Assembly (NCBI RefSeq): GCF_036195325.1
Contig: NZ_CP108101.1
Location: forward strand, 1,860,001-1,924,000
From: Streptomyces sp. NBC_00234
GTDB lineage: Bacteria; Actinomycetota; Actinomycetes; Streptomycetales; Streptomycetaceae
Direction: 5' to 3'
DNA length: 64,000 bases
A program made the position numbers and the translations under genes. Position 1 is the stretch's first letter. Each line of letters starts with the position of its first letter. This document shows, piece after piece, positions 1 through 7,625 of the stretch. The notes beneath the pieces are model-generated. The model was not told the DNA's origin. It was given only the letters and a program-made list of their open reading frames with translations, and searched no databases.

Positions 1-32
1 GAACCACCGACCGATCCGAAGAGAGCACCACC

Positions 33-1139
33 GTGACGCACCCCTTCCTCGACCTCGCCCCGCTCACCGCCGCGCACTTCGCGGCCGTCGAGCGGCGGGT
101 GGCCGGTCTCCTCGCCACGCAGGCGGACGTCGTCATCATGCAGGGCGAGGCGCTGCTGCCCCTCGAAGGCTGCATCCGGGGCGGCGCGCGGCCCGGCTCG
201 ACCGCGCTGAACGTCGTCACGGGGCCCTACGGGCAGACCTTCGGGAACTGGCTGCGGGACTGCGGTGCCGCGGTCGTCGACCTGACGGTGCCCTTCCACA
301 CGGCGGTCACAGCCGACCAGGTCGCGCAGGCGCTGGCCGAGCACCCGGAGATCGACTTCGTCTCCCTGGTCCACGCCGAGGCGGCGACCGGCAACACCAA
401 CCCGGTCGCCGAGATCGGTGAGGTGGTCCGGGCGCACGGCGCGCTGTTCATGCTGGACGCCGTCGCCTCGGTGGGCGCCGAGCCGCTGCTGCCCGACGCC
501 TGGGGCGTCGACCTGTGCGTGATCGGCGCGCAGAAGGCGATGGGCGGGCCCGCCGGGGTGTCGGCGGTGTCGGTGAGCGAGCGCGCCTGGGAGCGCATCG
601 CCGCCAACCCGCAGGCTCCGCGCCGCTCCTACCTCTCCCTCCTGGACTGGAAGGAGCGCTGGATCGACGGTGGCCGCACCACGCTGCTGCACGCGCCCGC
701 GCAGCTGGAGATGCTGGCGCTCGAAGCGTGCGTGGAGCGGATCGAGAACGAGGGCCTCGACGCGCTGATCAGCCGGCACGCCCGGGCCGCCGCGGCGACC
801 CGGGCGGGCGCCACGGCGCTCGGCGGGGGCCTGGAGCCGTATGTCGCGGACGCCCGTGAGGCGGCGCCGGTCGCCACGACGCTGCGCGCCCCGGCGGGAG
901 TCGACGCCGCCTCGCTGGTCGCACGGGCGCTCGCGGCCGACCCCTCGCTGCCGCTGATCGCGGGTGGCGGGGCGCTGTCCAAGGAGATGATCCGGGTCAA
1001 TCACTACGGTGTGGACGCGACGCGGGGTGCGGTGCTGTCCTCGCTCGCGGCTCTGGGGTCGGCGCTCGCCGGCACGGGCCGGCAGGTCGATTTCGAGGCT
1101 GCCCGCAAGGCCGTGTCGGAAACCTGGCCGAACGAATAA
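33..1139 (+). CDS. Class V (PLP-dependent) aminotransferase
   Basis: This 368-aa protein has the fold-type I, class V aminotransferase pattern. An Asp in LDAVAS (D142) should contact the pyridine nitrogen of PLP, and the Lys in IGAQKAMGG (K168) should form the Schiff base. It resembles the alanine-glyoxylate / pyridoxamine-pyruvate transaminase group by general pattern; the substrate cannot be told from the sequence. The GTG start at 33 follows a purine-rich gaagagag at 19-26, and the reading frame upstream leaves the window, so it may be the last gene of an operon. A strong terminator follows at once, which separates it from the ectoine genes downstream. It is not a known ectoine-pathway enzyme. 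Confidence 0.85.
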   Translation: MTHPFLDLAPLTAAHFAAVERRVAGLLATQADVVIMQGEALLPLEGCIRGGARPGSTALNVVTGPYGQTFGNWLRDCGAAVVDLTVPFHTAVTADQVAQALAEHPEIDFVSLVHAEAATGNTNPVAEIGEVVRAHGALFMLDAVASVGAEPLLPDAWGVDLCVIGAQKAMGGPAGVSAVSVSERAWERIAANPQAPRRSYLSLLDWKERWIDGGRTTLLHAPAQLEMLALEACVERIENEGLDALISRHARAAAATRAGATALGGGLEPYVADAREAAPVATTLRAPAGVDAASLVARALAADPSLPLIAGGGALSKEMIRVNHYGVDATRGAVLSSLAALGSALAGTGRQVDFEAARKAVSETWPNE

Positions 1140-1155
1140 ATCCACAAGAATTCAC

Positions 1156-1197
1156 GAATGCGGGGAGCTGCTTTATCGAGAGCAGCTCCCCGCATTC
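1156..1197 (+). terminator. Rho-independent-type terminator
   Basis: A perfect 17-bp stem (1156-1172 with 1181-1197) closes on an 8-base loop and is followed by a pyrimidine-rich stretch. It lies 17 bases after the aminotransferase stop and should insulate that gene from ectA. Confidence 0.9.
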
Positions 1198-1456
1198 TTC
1201 TGCCCGCTTTCCCCGACCCTAAACGTTAGAGCTTCAACAAGCCCGATCTTCGTAATTCGGGCAGGTCTCCGCGGAGTTACAGCGCTGTGACCGACTCCAC
1301 ACGGCAGGCGTTATGCCGGATAAATTCCGGTCAAATGGTGAGAAGTTGCCAGCGATTCGCGCGAAGGCACGCGCCCGCGTGATAACACAACGAGGTCATT
1401 CACCCAACCCCTTCCCTCGATGCAATTTTGATTTTTGCTGGGTAAATTCAATTCGC
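1198..1456 (+). promoter_or_regulatory. ectA upstream region, unusually AT-rich near the start
   Basis: This non-coding stretch carries the control region of the ectoine operon. It contains a small hairpin (GCCCGA at 1241-1246 with TCGGGC at 1257-1262) and an inverted repeat CCGGA-taaat-TCCGG at 1316-1330. The last 40 bases before ectA are strikingly A/T-rich for this genome, with runs such as caattttgatttttgctgg at 1423-1441. No clear Shine-Dalgarno precedes the ATG, so an ectA transcript with a very short or absent leader is possible. I cannot assign an exact -35/-10 pair. Ectoine operons are generally induced by salt or heat; the regulator is not visible here. Confidence 0.5.
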
Positions 1457-1987
1457 ATGACCGCAGCACCAGCAGATTTTGCACGTGCCCGAAGCGAATT
1501 CATCAGTATCGACACCCCGCGAGTGGAGGACGGAGCCGCGATCTGGCGCATTGCCCGCGACTCCGAGGTCCTGGACCTCAACTCCTCGTACAGCTACCTG
1601 CTGTGGTGCCGTGACTTCGCGGCGACCTCCGTGGTGGCCCGCGACGAGAACGGCGACGCCATCGCCTTCGTGACGGGATACATCCGCCCCGACCGCCCGC
1701 AGACGCTCGTCGTCTGGCAGGTGGCCGTCGACCAGGGGCACCGCGGGAAGGGACTGGCAGCCACCCTGCTGGACGCGCTGACCACGCGGGTCGCGGCCGA
1801 CCAGGGCCTGGCCGGGGTCGAGACGACCGTCACCCCGGACAACACCGCGTCCGACCGGCTGTTCACCTCCTACGCGCTCCGCCACGACGTGGCCCTGGAA
1901 CGCGAGGTGCTCTTCGACGGCGGGCTGTTCCCCGAGGGAACGCACCTGCCGGAGGTGCTGTACCGCATCGGCCCGTTCCACGTCTGA
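1457..1987 (+). CDS. ectA: L-2,4-diaminobutyrate N-gamma-acetyltransferase
   Basis: This is the second enzyme of ectoine synthesis. It transfers acetyl from acetyl-CoA to the gamma-amino group of L-2,4-diaminobutyrate. The 176-aa protein is a single GNAT domain: the core [21 protein letters not shown] carries the R/Q-x-x-G-x-G/A acetyl-CoA loop, and an upstream [12 protein letters not shown] segment is characteristic of EctA. The ATG at 1457 is chosen because the family begins shortly before the [15 protein letters not shown] segment; an in-frame ATG at 1313 would add 48 unlikely residues. It heads ectABCD, with ectB 89 bases downstream. Confidence 0.95.
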   Translation: MTAAPADFARARSEFISIDTPRVEDGAAIWRIARDSEVLDLNSSYSYLLWCRDFAATSVVARDENGDAIAFVTGYIRPDRPQTLVVWQVAVDQGHRGKGLAATLLDALTTRVAADQGLAGVETTVTPDNTASDRLFTSYALRHDVALEREVLFDGGLFPEGTHLPEVLYRIGPFHV

Positions 1988-2076
1988 GCGCCGGACCGAG
2001 CATCCCCGCGGCACCGCCGAGCACCGTGCCGGGCGCAGCCCGTCACACCACCCCCCTCACACGCAGGAGATCCGCC

Positions 2077-3345
2077 GTGACCATCACCCCGCCCGCCCTC
2101 AGTGTCTTCGAAACCCTGGAATCGGAGGTACGGAGCTACTGCCGCAGCTGGCCCGCGGTCTTCGACCGTGCGCAGGGCGCCCGGCTGACGGACGAGGACG
2201 GCCACTCCTACCTCGACTTCTTCGCCGGTGCCGGCTCGCTCAACTACGGCCACAACAACCCGGTGCTGAAACGCGCGCTGATCGACTACATCGAGCGCGA
2301 CGGCATCACCCACGGCCTGGACATGGCGACCACGGCCAAGCGCGCCTTCCTGGAGACCTTCCAGAACGTGATCCTGCGCCCGCGCGACCTGCCGTACAAG
2401 GTGATGTTCCCCGGCCCGACCGGCACCAACGCCGTCGAGTCGGCGCTGAAGCTGGCCCGTAAGGTCAAGGGCCGCGAGTCCGTCGTCTCGTTCACCAACG
2501 CCTTCCACGGCATGTCGCTCGGTTCGCTCGCCGTCACCGGCAACGCGTTCAAGCGGGCCGGCGCCGGCATCCCGCTGGTGCACGGCACGCCGATGCCGTT
2601 CGACAACTACTTCGACGGCCAGGTGCCGGACTTCCTCTGGTTCGAGCGGCTCCTGGAGGACCAGGGATCCGGGCTCAACAAGCCCGCCGCCGTGATCGTG
2701 GAGACCGTCCAGGGCGAGGGCGGCATCAACGTGGCCCGCGCCGAGTGGCTGCGCGCGCTCCAGGAGCTGTGCCACCGCCAGGACATGCTGCTGATCGTCG
2801 ACGACATCCAGATGGGCTGCGGCCGTACCGGCGGCTTCTTCTCCTTCGAGGAGGCCGGGATCACGCCGGACATCGTCACGCTGTCCAAGTCGATCAGCGG
2901 CTACGGACTGCCCATGTCCCTCTGCCTGTTCAAGCCGGAGCTGGACATCTGGGAGCCGGGCGAGCACAACGGCACCTTCCGCGGCAACAACCCGGCCTTC
3001 GTGACGGCCGCCGCCGCGCTCGACGCCTACTGGGCGGACGGCCAGATGGAGAAGCAGACCCTGGCCCGCGGCGAGCAGGTCGAGCAGGCGCTGCTGGCGA
3101 TCTGCGACGAGAACCCCTCGGCGGGCGGGCACTTCCGTGGCCGCGGCCTCGTCTGGGGCCTGGAGTTCCCCGACCCCGCCCGCGCCACCGCGGTCTGCGC
3201 CCGCGCGTTCGAGCTGGGGCTGCTCCTGGAGACCTCGGGTCCGCAGAGCGAGGTCGTGAAGCTGCTGCCGCCGCTGACCGTCACCCCCGACGAGCTGGAC
3301 GAGGGCCTGCGCACGCTGGCCCGCTCCGTCCGTGAGACCGCCTGA
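2077..3345 (+). CDS. ectB: Diaminobutyrate--2-oxoglutarate transaminase
   Basis: This catalyses the first ectoine step, L-aspartate-beta-semialdehyde plus glutamate to L-2,4-diaminobutyrate. The 422-aa protein is a class III PLP aminotransferase: [18 protein letters not shown] binds PLP phosphate, [12 protein letters not shown] supplies the pyridine-nitrogen Asp (D242 or D243), and LSKSISGYG carries the Schiff-base Lys (K271). Length fits the family. The GTG at 2077 is preceded by AGGAGA at 2065-2070, which supports it over an in-frame ATG at 2026. It is second in ectABCD. Confidence 0.96.
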   Translation: MTITPPALSVFETLESEVRSYCRSWPAVFDRAQGARLTDEDGHSYLDFFAGAGSLNYGHNNPVLKRALIDYIERDGITHGLDMATTAKRAFLETFQNVILRPRDLPYKVMFPGPTGTNAVESALKLARKVKGRESVVSFTNAFHGMSLGSLAVTGNAFKRAGAGIPLVHGTPMPFDNYFDGQVPDFLWFERLLEDQGSGLNKPAAVIVETVQGEGGINVARAEWLRALQELCHRQDMLLIVDDIQMGCGRTGGFFSFEEAGITPDIVTLSKSISGYGLPMSLCLFKPELDIWEPGEHNGTFRGNNPAFVTAAAALDAYWADGQMEKQTLARGEQVEQALLAICDENPSAGGHFRGRGLVWGLEFPDPARATAVCARAFELGLLLETSGPQSEVVKLLPPLTVTPDELDEGLRTLARSVRETA

Positions 3346-3409
3346 CCCGGACCGACTCCGGGCCGGGCCCGAAGAAGCACCACCGCAGAGAGAAAGGCAC
3401 CAACCCACC

Positions 3410-3808
3410 GTGATCGTCCGATCGTTCAGTGACATCGAGAACACCGACCGGCATGTGAAGGCCGCCTCCGGCACCTGGGAGAGCAAGCGCATCGTGCTCG
3501 CCAAGGAGAAGGTGGGCTTCTCGCTCCACGAGACCGTGCTGTACGCGGGCACGGAGACGTCGATGTGGTACGCGAACCACATCGAGGCCGTGCTGTGCAC
3601 CGAGGGCGAGGCCGAGCTCACCAACGACGAGACCGGCGAGAAGCACTGGATCGCCCCCGGCACGATGTACCTGCTGAACGGGCACGAGCACCACACGCTG
3701 CGCCCCAAGACCGACTTCCGCTGCGTCTGCGTCTTCAACCCTCCCGTCACCGGACGGGAGGACCACGACGAGAACGGTGTCTATCCGCTGCTGACCGAGG
3801 AGGGCTGA
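3410..3808 (+). CDS. ectC: L-ectoine synthase
   Basis: This closes the ring of N-gamma-acetyl-diaminobutyrate to give ectoine. The 132-aa protein is a single cupin. It begins with the EctC-type [14 protein letters not shown] and carries the family's [17 protein letters not shown] and [15 protein letters not shown] segments, whose His and Glu residues hold the metal and substrate. The GTG at 3410 follows GAGAGAAAGG and matches the usual family N-terminus; an upstream in-frame start at 3332 would overlap the ectB end and add 26 unrelated residues. It lies 3 bases before ectD, suggesting coupled translation. Confidence 0.96.
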   Translation: MIVRSFSDIENTDRHVKAASGTWESKRIVLAKEKVGFSLHETVLYAGTETSMWYANHIEAVLCTEGEAELTNDETGEKHWIAPGTMYLLNGHEHHTLRPKTDFRCVCVFNPPVTGREDHDENGVYPLLTEEG

Positions 3809-3811
3809 ACC

Positions 3812-4705
3812 ATGACCACCGATGTTCGCGCAGACCTGTACCCATCGCGCGGCGCCGCCGAGATGACCACTCCCCGCCAGGACCCGGTCATCTGGTCCGC
3901 GCCCGGCGCACCCGGGCCGGTCACCGTGAAGGACCTCCAGGGGTTCGAACGGGACGGATTCCTCACCGTCGACCAGTTGCTCACGCCGGACGAGGTAGCC
4001 GTCCACCACGCCGAACTGGAGCGGCTGATCGCCGATCCCGCGGTGCGGGCCGACGAACGCTCCATCATCGAGCCGACGTCGCAGAAGGTGCGTTCGGTCT
4101 TCGAGGTGCACCGGCTCAGCGAGGTCTTCGCGCGGCTGGTCAGCGACGAGCGGGTGGTGGGCCGGGCCCGCCAGATCCTCGGCTCGGACGTGTACGTCCA
4201 CCAGTCACGGATCAACGTCAAGCCCGGCTTCGGGGCTTCGGGCTTCTACTGGCACTCGGACTTCGAGACCTGGCACGCCGAGGACGGCCTGCCGAACATG
4301 CGGACCGTCTCCGTCTCGATCGCGCTGACCGAGAACCACGACACCAACGGCGGGCTGATGATCATGCCCGGTTCGCACAAGTCGTTCCTCGCGTGCGCCG
4401 GCGAGACACCGCGGGACAACTACAAGAAGTCGCTGCAGATGCAGGACGCGGGGACCCCGTCCGACGAGGCGCTGACGAAGATGGCCGACCGGCACGGCAT
4501 CAAGCTCTTCACGGGCGCGGCCGGTTCGGCGACCTGGTTCGACTGCAACTGCATGCACGGCTCGGGGGACAACATCACCCCGTACCCGCGCAGCAACGTC
4601 TTCATCGTCTTCAACAGCGTGGAGAACGCGGCGCGGGAGCCCTTCGCGGCGCCGGTCCGCCGCCCGGAGTTCATCGGGGCACGGGACTTCACCCCGGTGA
4701 AGTGA
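3812..4705 (+). CDS. ectD: Ectoine 5-hydroxylase
   Basis: This Fe(II)- and 2-oxoglutarate-dependent dioxygenase converts ectoine to 5-hydroxyectoine. The 297-aa protein contains the EctD signature around FYWHSDFETWHAEDGLPNMR. The Fe ligands are recognisable as H148, D150 and H249 (in NCMHGSGDN), with R260 placed to bind 2-oxoglutarate. Its presence means the strain should make hydroxyectoine, not only ectoine. It follows ectC by 3 bases and ends the operon just before a perfect hairpin. Confidence 0.96.
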   Translation: MTTDVRADLYPSRGAAEMTTPRQDPVIWSAPGAPGPVTVKDLQGFERDGFLTVDQLLTPDEVAVHHAELERLIADPAVRADERSIIEPTSQKVRSVFEVHRLSEVFARLVSDERVVGRARQILGSDVYVHQSRINVKPGFGASGFYWHSDFETWHAEDGLPNMRTVSVSIALTENHDTNGGLMIMPGSHKSFLACAGETPRDNYKKSLQMQDAGTPSDEALTKMADRHGIKLFTGAAGSATWFDCNCMHGSGDNITPYPRSNVFIVFNSVENAAREPFAAPVRRPEFIGARDFTPVK

Positions 4706-4717
4706 CGCACCGGCACT

Positions 4718-4750
4718 GTTTCGGGCGGGGGCGGCGCTCCCGCCCGAAAC
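4718..4750 (+). terminator. ectABCD terminator
   Basis: A perfect 12-bp inverted repeat (4718-4729 with 4739-4750, GTTTCGGGCGGG and its complement) with a 9-base loop begins 13 bases after the ectD stop. There is no U-run, as is common in actinomycetes. Confidence 0.85.
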
Positions 4751-4781
4751 CGATTGGACCCGGGACATCCGAGAGGCGACA

Positions 4782-5801
4782 GTGGCGCCCATGACTTCAC
4801 TCGTACGCCACATCACCATCGACTGCGCCGACGCCTACAAGCTGGCGACCTTCTGGTCCGAGGTGCTGCGTGCTCCGCTGTCCGACGACGACGTGCCCGG
4901 TGATCCCGAGGCGCTTGTCGAGGCCCCGGGCGCCGCCCTGCTGTTCGTGTCCGTGCCCGAGGCGAAGAGCACCAAGAACCGGATCCACCTCGACATCCAG
5001 CCCACCGACCGCACGCGGGACGAGGAGGTGGAGCGGCTGCTGGCGCTCGGCGCCACGCTGGTCGGCGATCACCGCAGGCCGAACGGGCGCGGCTGGGCGA
5101 CCCTGGCCGACCCCGAGGGCAACGAGTTCTGTGTGGAGTGCAGTGCCGCCGAACGGGCCCGGCTGTCCGGGACCCGGCTGCCGGTCACCGCGGACGACGT
5201 GACCGCGGCGGTGCGTCTCGCGGTGGACGCGCTCCAGGAGTCCCCGGCGGCGGACTGGCACATTCCGGCGGGGACGCTCACGTGGACCTGCTGGGAGACG
5301 GTGGAACACCTGAACGACGACCTCTTCGCGTACGCGGCCCAACTGGGGCCCCGGACGCCCCCGCTGGACGGCGAGGTCTCCTTCCACTGGGACCGGCGGC
5401 GCGAGGGAGGTCCCGCGAACGCGGTCTTCGCCGACCCCTCGTCCGGAACCGCCGGGCTGCTCCAGACCCTGGAGGCGTGCGGCGCGCTGCTGTCGGCGAT
5501 GGTCCGCACGACCGCTCCGGAGGTCCGCTCGTACCACGGGTACGGGATCTCCGACGCGGAGGGATTCGCGGCCATGGGCGTCGTGGAGACGCTGGTGCAC
5601 ACCCACGACCTCGCCGAGGGGCTCGGCATCACCTGGGCGCCGCCCGCCGACCTGTGCGACCGGGTCCTGGCCCGGCTCTTCCCCGACGCCCCGGCCGACG
5701 AGGACCGGTGGACCGTCCTGCTCTGGTCCACCGGCCGCGCCGAACTGCCCGGCCGCGAGCGGGTGACGTCCTGGCGGTGGCAGGGCGCGCCGCTCGGCTG
5801 A
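4782..5801 (+). CDS. VOC-domain / DinB-like (maleylpyruvate isomerase-type) fusion protein
   Basis: This 339-aa protein joins two domains. Residues about 6-122 form a glyoxalase/VOC-type module (ITIDCADAYKLATFWSEVL, WATLADPEGNEFCV). Residues about 130-335 look like the mycothiol-dependent maleylpyruvate isomerase / DinB four-helix fold, with WTCWETVEHLNDDLF and VETLVHTHDLAEGL, whose His residues could bind a metal. The combination suggests a thiol- or small-molecule-modifying enzyme, but the substrate is unknown. GTG at 4782 lies 5 bases after GAGAGG; ATG at 4791 is an alternative start. It stands alone between the ect terminator and the first MITE copy. Confidence 0.75.
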   Translation: MAPMTSLVRHITIDCADAYKLATFWSEVLRAPLSDDDVPGDPEALVEAPGAALLFVSVPEAKSTKNRIHLDIQPTDRTRDEEVERLLALGATLVGDHRRPNGRGWATLADPEGNEFCVECSAAERARLSGTRLPVTADDVTAAVRLAVDALQESPAADWHIPAGTLTWTCWETVEHLNDDLFAYAAQLGPRTPPLDGEVSFHWDRRREGGPANAVFADPSSGTAGLLQTLEACGALLSAMVRTTAPEVRSYHGYGISDAEGFAAMGVVETLVHTHDLAEGLGITWAPPADLCDRVLARLFPDAPADEDRWTVLLWSTGRAELPGRERVTSWRWQGAPLG

Positions 5802-5817
5802 TCAGGCCGGGAACGAC

Positions 5818-6022
5818 CTAGGGTCTTTCGTTTGGATCAGGCCGGATCAGGGAGCGGGGTCTGGTGTGGGCAGCTGCAAGGCGGAGGAGGGAGTCGACGC
5901 GGAGCGTCGGCGACCGACGACAACGCCGGAGGGGGCCCCTCCCTGCTCGAGCGAAGCCGAGAGCTCGGGGGAGCGCGCGCCAGGGCACGCGAGCCCGGCA
6001 TGATCCAAACGAGAGGCCCTAG
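5818..6022. mobile_element. MITE-like element, copy 1 (205 bp)
   Basis: A 205-bp element begins and ends with CTAG and has imperfect terminal inverted repeats: CTAGGGTCTTTCGTTTGGATCA on the left, and a right end that reads CTAGGGCCTCTCGTTTGGATCA on the other strand. It has no transposase. The interior holds further dyads, including a hairpin around CTCGAGCGAAGCCGAGAGCTCG. By eye, copy 2 at 14112-14316 is the same length and orientation with two substitutions, one internal and one in the right repeat. Copy 1 overlaps the stop codon of the galactanase gene (complement of CTA at 6019-6021). Confidence 0.85.
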
Positions 6023-7575
6023 CGGTGGGAGAACCAGCTCGCCGCCGGGAGCAGCTTCCCGTTGTAGTCGAACACCGCCTGGTTCTCCCAGGCGTTGCCC
6101 GAGGACGGGTCGGCCGGGTCCCAGCCGCTGCCGGTGGCGGCCGTCCAGGCGGGCTCCCAGTAGACGGCGCCCAGGCCACGGCCGTTCGGCACGGCCTCGA
6201 CGACGTTCATGACGTCCCGCAGGTTGGCGGCCTGGCCGGCCGGGGTCGCCGGGTAGCCGGTGACGAGCTGGTCGGCCGTGGCCACGTTGTTCTCCAGGCC
6301 GTCGGCGTCGGCGAGGGTGTGGGCGTAGGCCGTCTCGGCGACCAGGACGGGCTTTCCGTACCGTGCGGCGGCGTCGTCCAGGTTGGTCTGGAGGTCGGCC
6401 AGGGAGCCGTGCCAGTACCCGTAGTACGAGAGCGCGATCACGTCGAACGGCACGTTGCGCGCGACCGCGTTGTCGAACCACCAGCGGGTGCCCGCGTTGT
6501 CGCCGCCCTTGGCGAGGTGCAGGGCCACCTTCGTACCGGAGGAGACGGCCTTCGCCGCGTCGGCCCCGGAGGTGAGCAGGCCGGCCAGCTGGGACCAGTT
6601 GTCGGTGGAGCCCTCGGGCCAGAGCATCCCGGCGTTGGTCTCGTTGCCGATCTGCACCATGTCGGCGGTGGTGCCCTGCGCCTTGAGGGCGTTCAGGACG
6701 TCGTACGTGTGGTTGTAGACGTCGGACTTCAGCTGGGTGTAGCTGTGACCGGCCCATGCCGCGGGCTTGATCTGCTTGCCCGGGTCGGCCCACGCGTCGG
6801 AGTAGTGGAAGTCGACGAGCACCTTCATGCCGAGCGCCTTGGCGCGCTTGGCCATGGCCAGGACGTGTGCCTTGTCGTTGTAGCCGTCGGCCGGATTCAC
6901 CCACACCTTGAGGCGTACGTAGTTCATGCCCGAGTTCTTCAGGATGCCCATGGCGTCACCGGCCGCGCCGGAGGCGTCGCGGTAGGTCGCGCCGTGCGCC
7001 TCGTTCTTCGGGAGGGTGGAGAGGTCGCCGCCCCTGACACCGAGTCCGGTCGTGCCCGCGGTGAAGGTGATGTCGTCGAAGTTGGCCCACTCCCCCGCGT
7101 GCGCGTCGGAGTTGAGGCTGATGGTGCAGGAACCTCCGGTCACCTTGACGGAGGTGACCAGGCGTACCCAGGCGCCGTTCGCGGTCGGCGGCAGGTCGGT
7201 GCGCTGCTCGGCGCCGCCGCAGTTGCGCAGGGCGATGTACGCCGAGTTCTGCCCGCCGCTGGAACGCACCCAGGCGCTCAGGGTGTACGTGCCGCCGGTG
7301 AGGCCGGAGAGGTACTGGTAGGTCTCCACCTTGTAGGCCGACGAGGCCCAGTGGCTGAGCCGGGTGCTTCCGCCGTGCCCTCCCGCCTCGGTGAAGGAGG
7401 CGGTGTTCTGGCCGCCCGCGGAGTAGGTGGACCAGCCGGTGGCCGCGGACTCGAAGCCCGGGTTGGCGGGGGTGGTGGCCGCGTGGGCGGTCTGGGCGGG
7501 GAGGGCGGCGAACAGCAGCCCCCCGAGGGCCGCCGTTGCGGCGGCCCTCAGCTTTCCGTGCGACGTTCCGTACAT
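6019..7575 (-). CDS. Secreted arabinogalactan endo-beta-1,4-galactanase (GH53) with N-terminal carbohydrate-binding module
   Basis: This enzyme cuts beta-1,4-galactan, a pectin side chain, outside the cell. The 518-aa protein has a Sec signal peptide (about residues 1-32, ending AHA), a jelly-roll module of the galactan-binding CBM type (about 36-174), and a GH53 TIM barrel (about 178-518). E312 in GNETNAG is the expected acid/base and E414 in LVAETAYA the nucleophile. The ATG at 7575 has GAAGGGA upstream. The stop TAG is part of the terminal CTAG of MITE copy 1. The neighbouring beta-galactosidase and sugar importer fit uptake of the released galacto-oligosaccharides. Confidence 0.93.
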   Translation of the reverse strand: MYGTSHGKLRAAATAALGGLLFAALPAQTAHAATTPANPGFESAATGWSTYSAGGQNTASFTEAGGHGGSTRLSHWASSAYKVETYQYLSGLTGGTYTLSAWVRSSGGQNSAYIALRNCGGAEQRTDLPPTANGAWVRLVTSVKVTGGSCTISLNSDAHAGEWANFDDITFTAGTTGLGVRGGDLSTLPKNEAHGATYRDASGAAGDAMGILKNSGMNYVRLKVWVNPADGYNDKAHVLAMAKRAKALGMKVLVDFHYSDAWADPGKQIKPAAWAGHSYTQLKSDVYNHTYDVLNALKAQGTTADMVQIGNETNAGMLWPEGSTDNWSQLAGLLTSGADAAKAVSSGTKVALHLAKGGDNAGTRWWFDNAVARNVPFDVIALSYYGYWHGSLADLQTNLDDAAARYGKPVLVAETAYAHTLADADGLENNVATADQLVTGYPATPAGQAANLRDVMNVVEAVPNGRGLGAVYWEPAWTAATGSGWDPADPSSGNAWENQAVFDYNGKLLPAASWFSHR

Positions 7576-7625
7576 CGTCGATGTCCCTTCGACAGTTGTG
7601 CGGTGCGGGAGGTTTTCTGGCTGCC

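Noticed and set aside
1870..3750. Minus-strand open frame opposite ectB
   Set aside because: Antisense to a fully recognisable ectB gene; no family pattern.
5818..6022. Protein-coding frames through the MITE-like elements
   Set aside because: Short frames run through both copies, but they only follow the repeat's G+C content; there is no start signal or family pattern.
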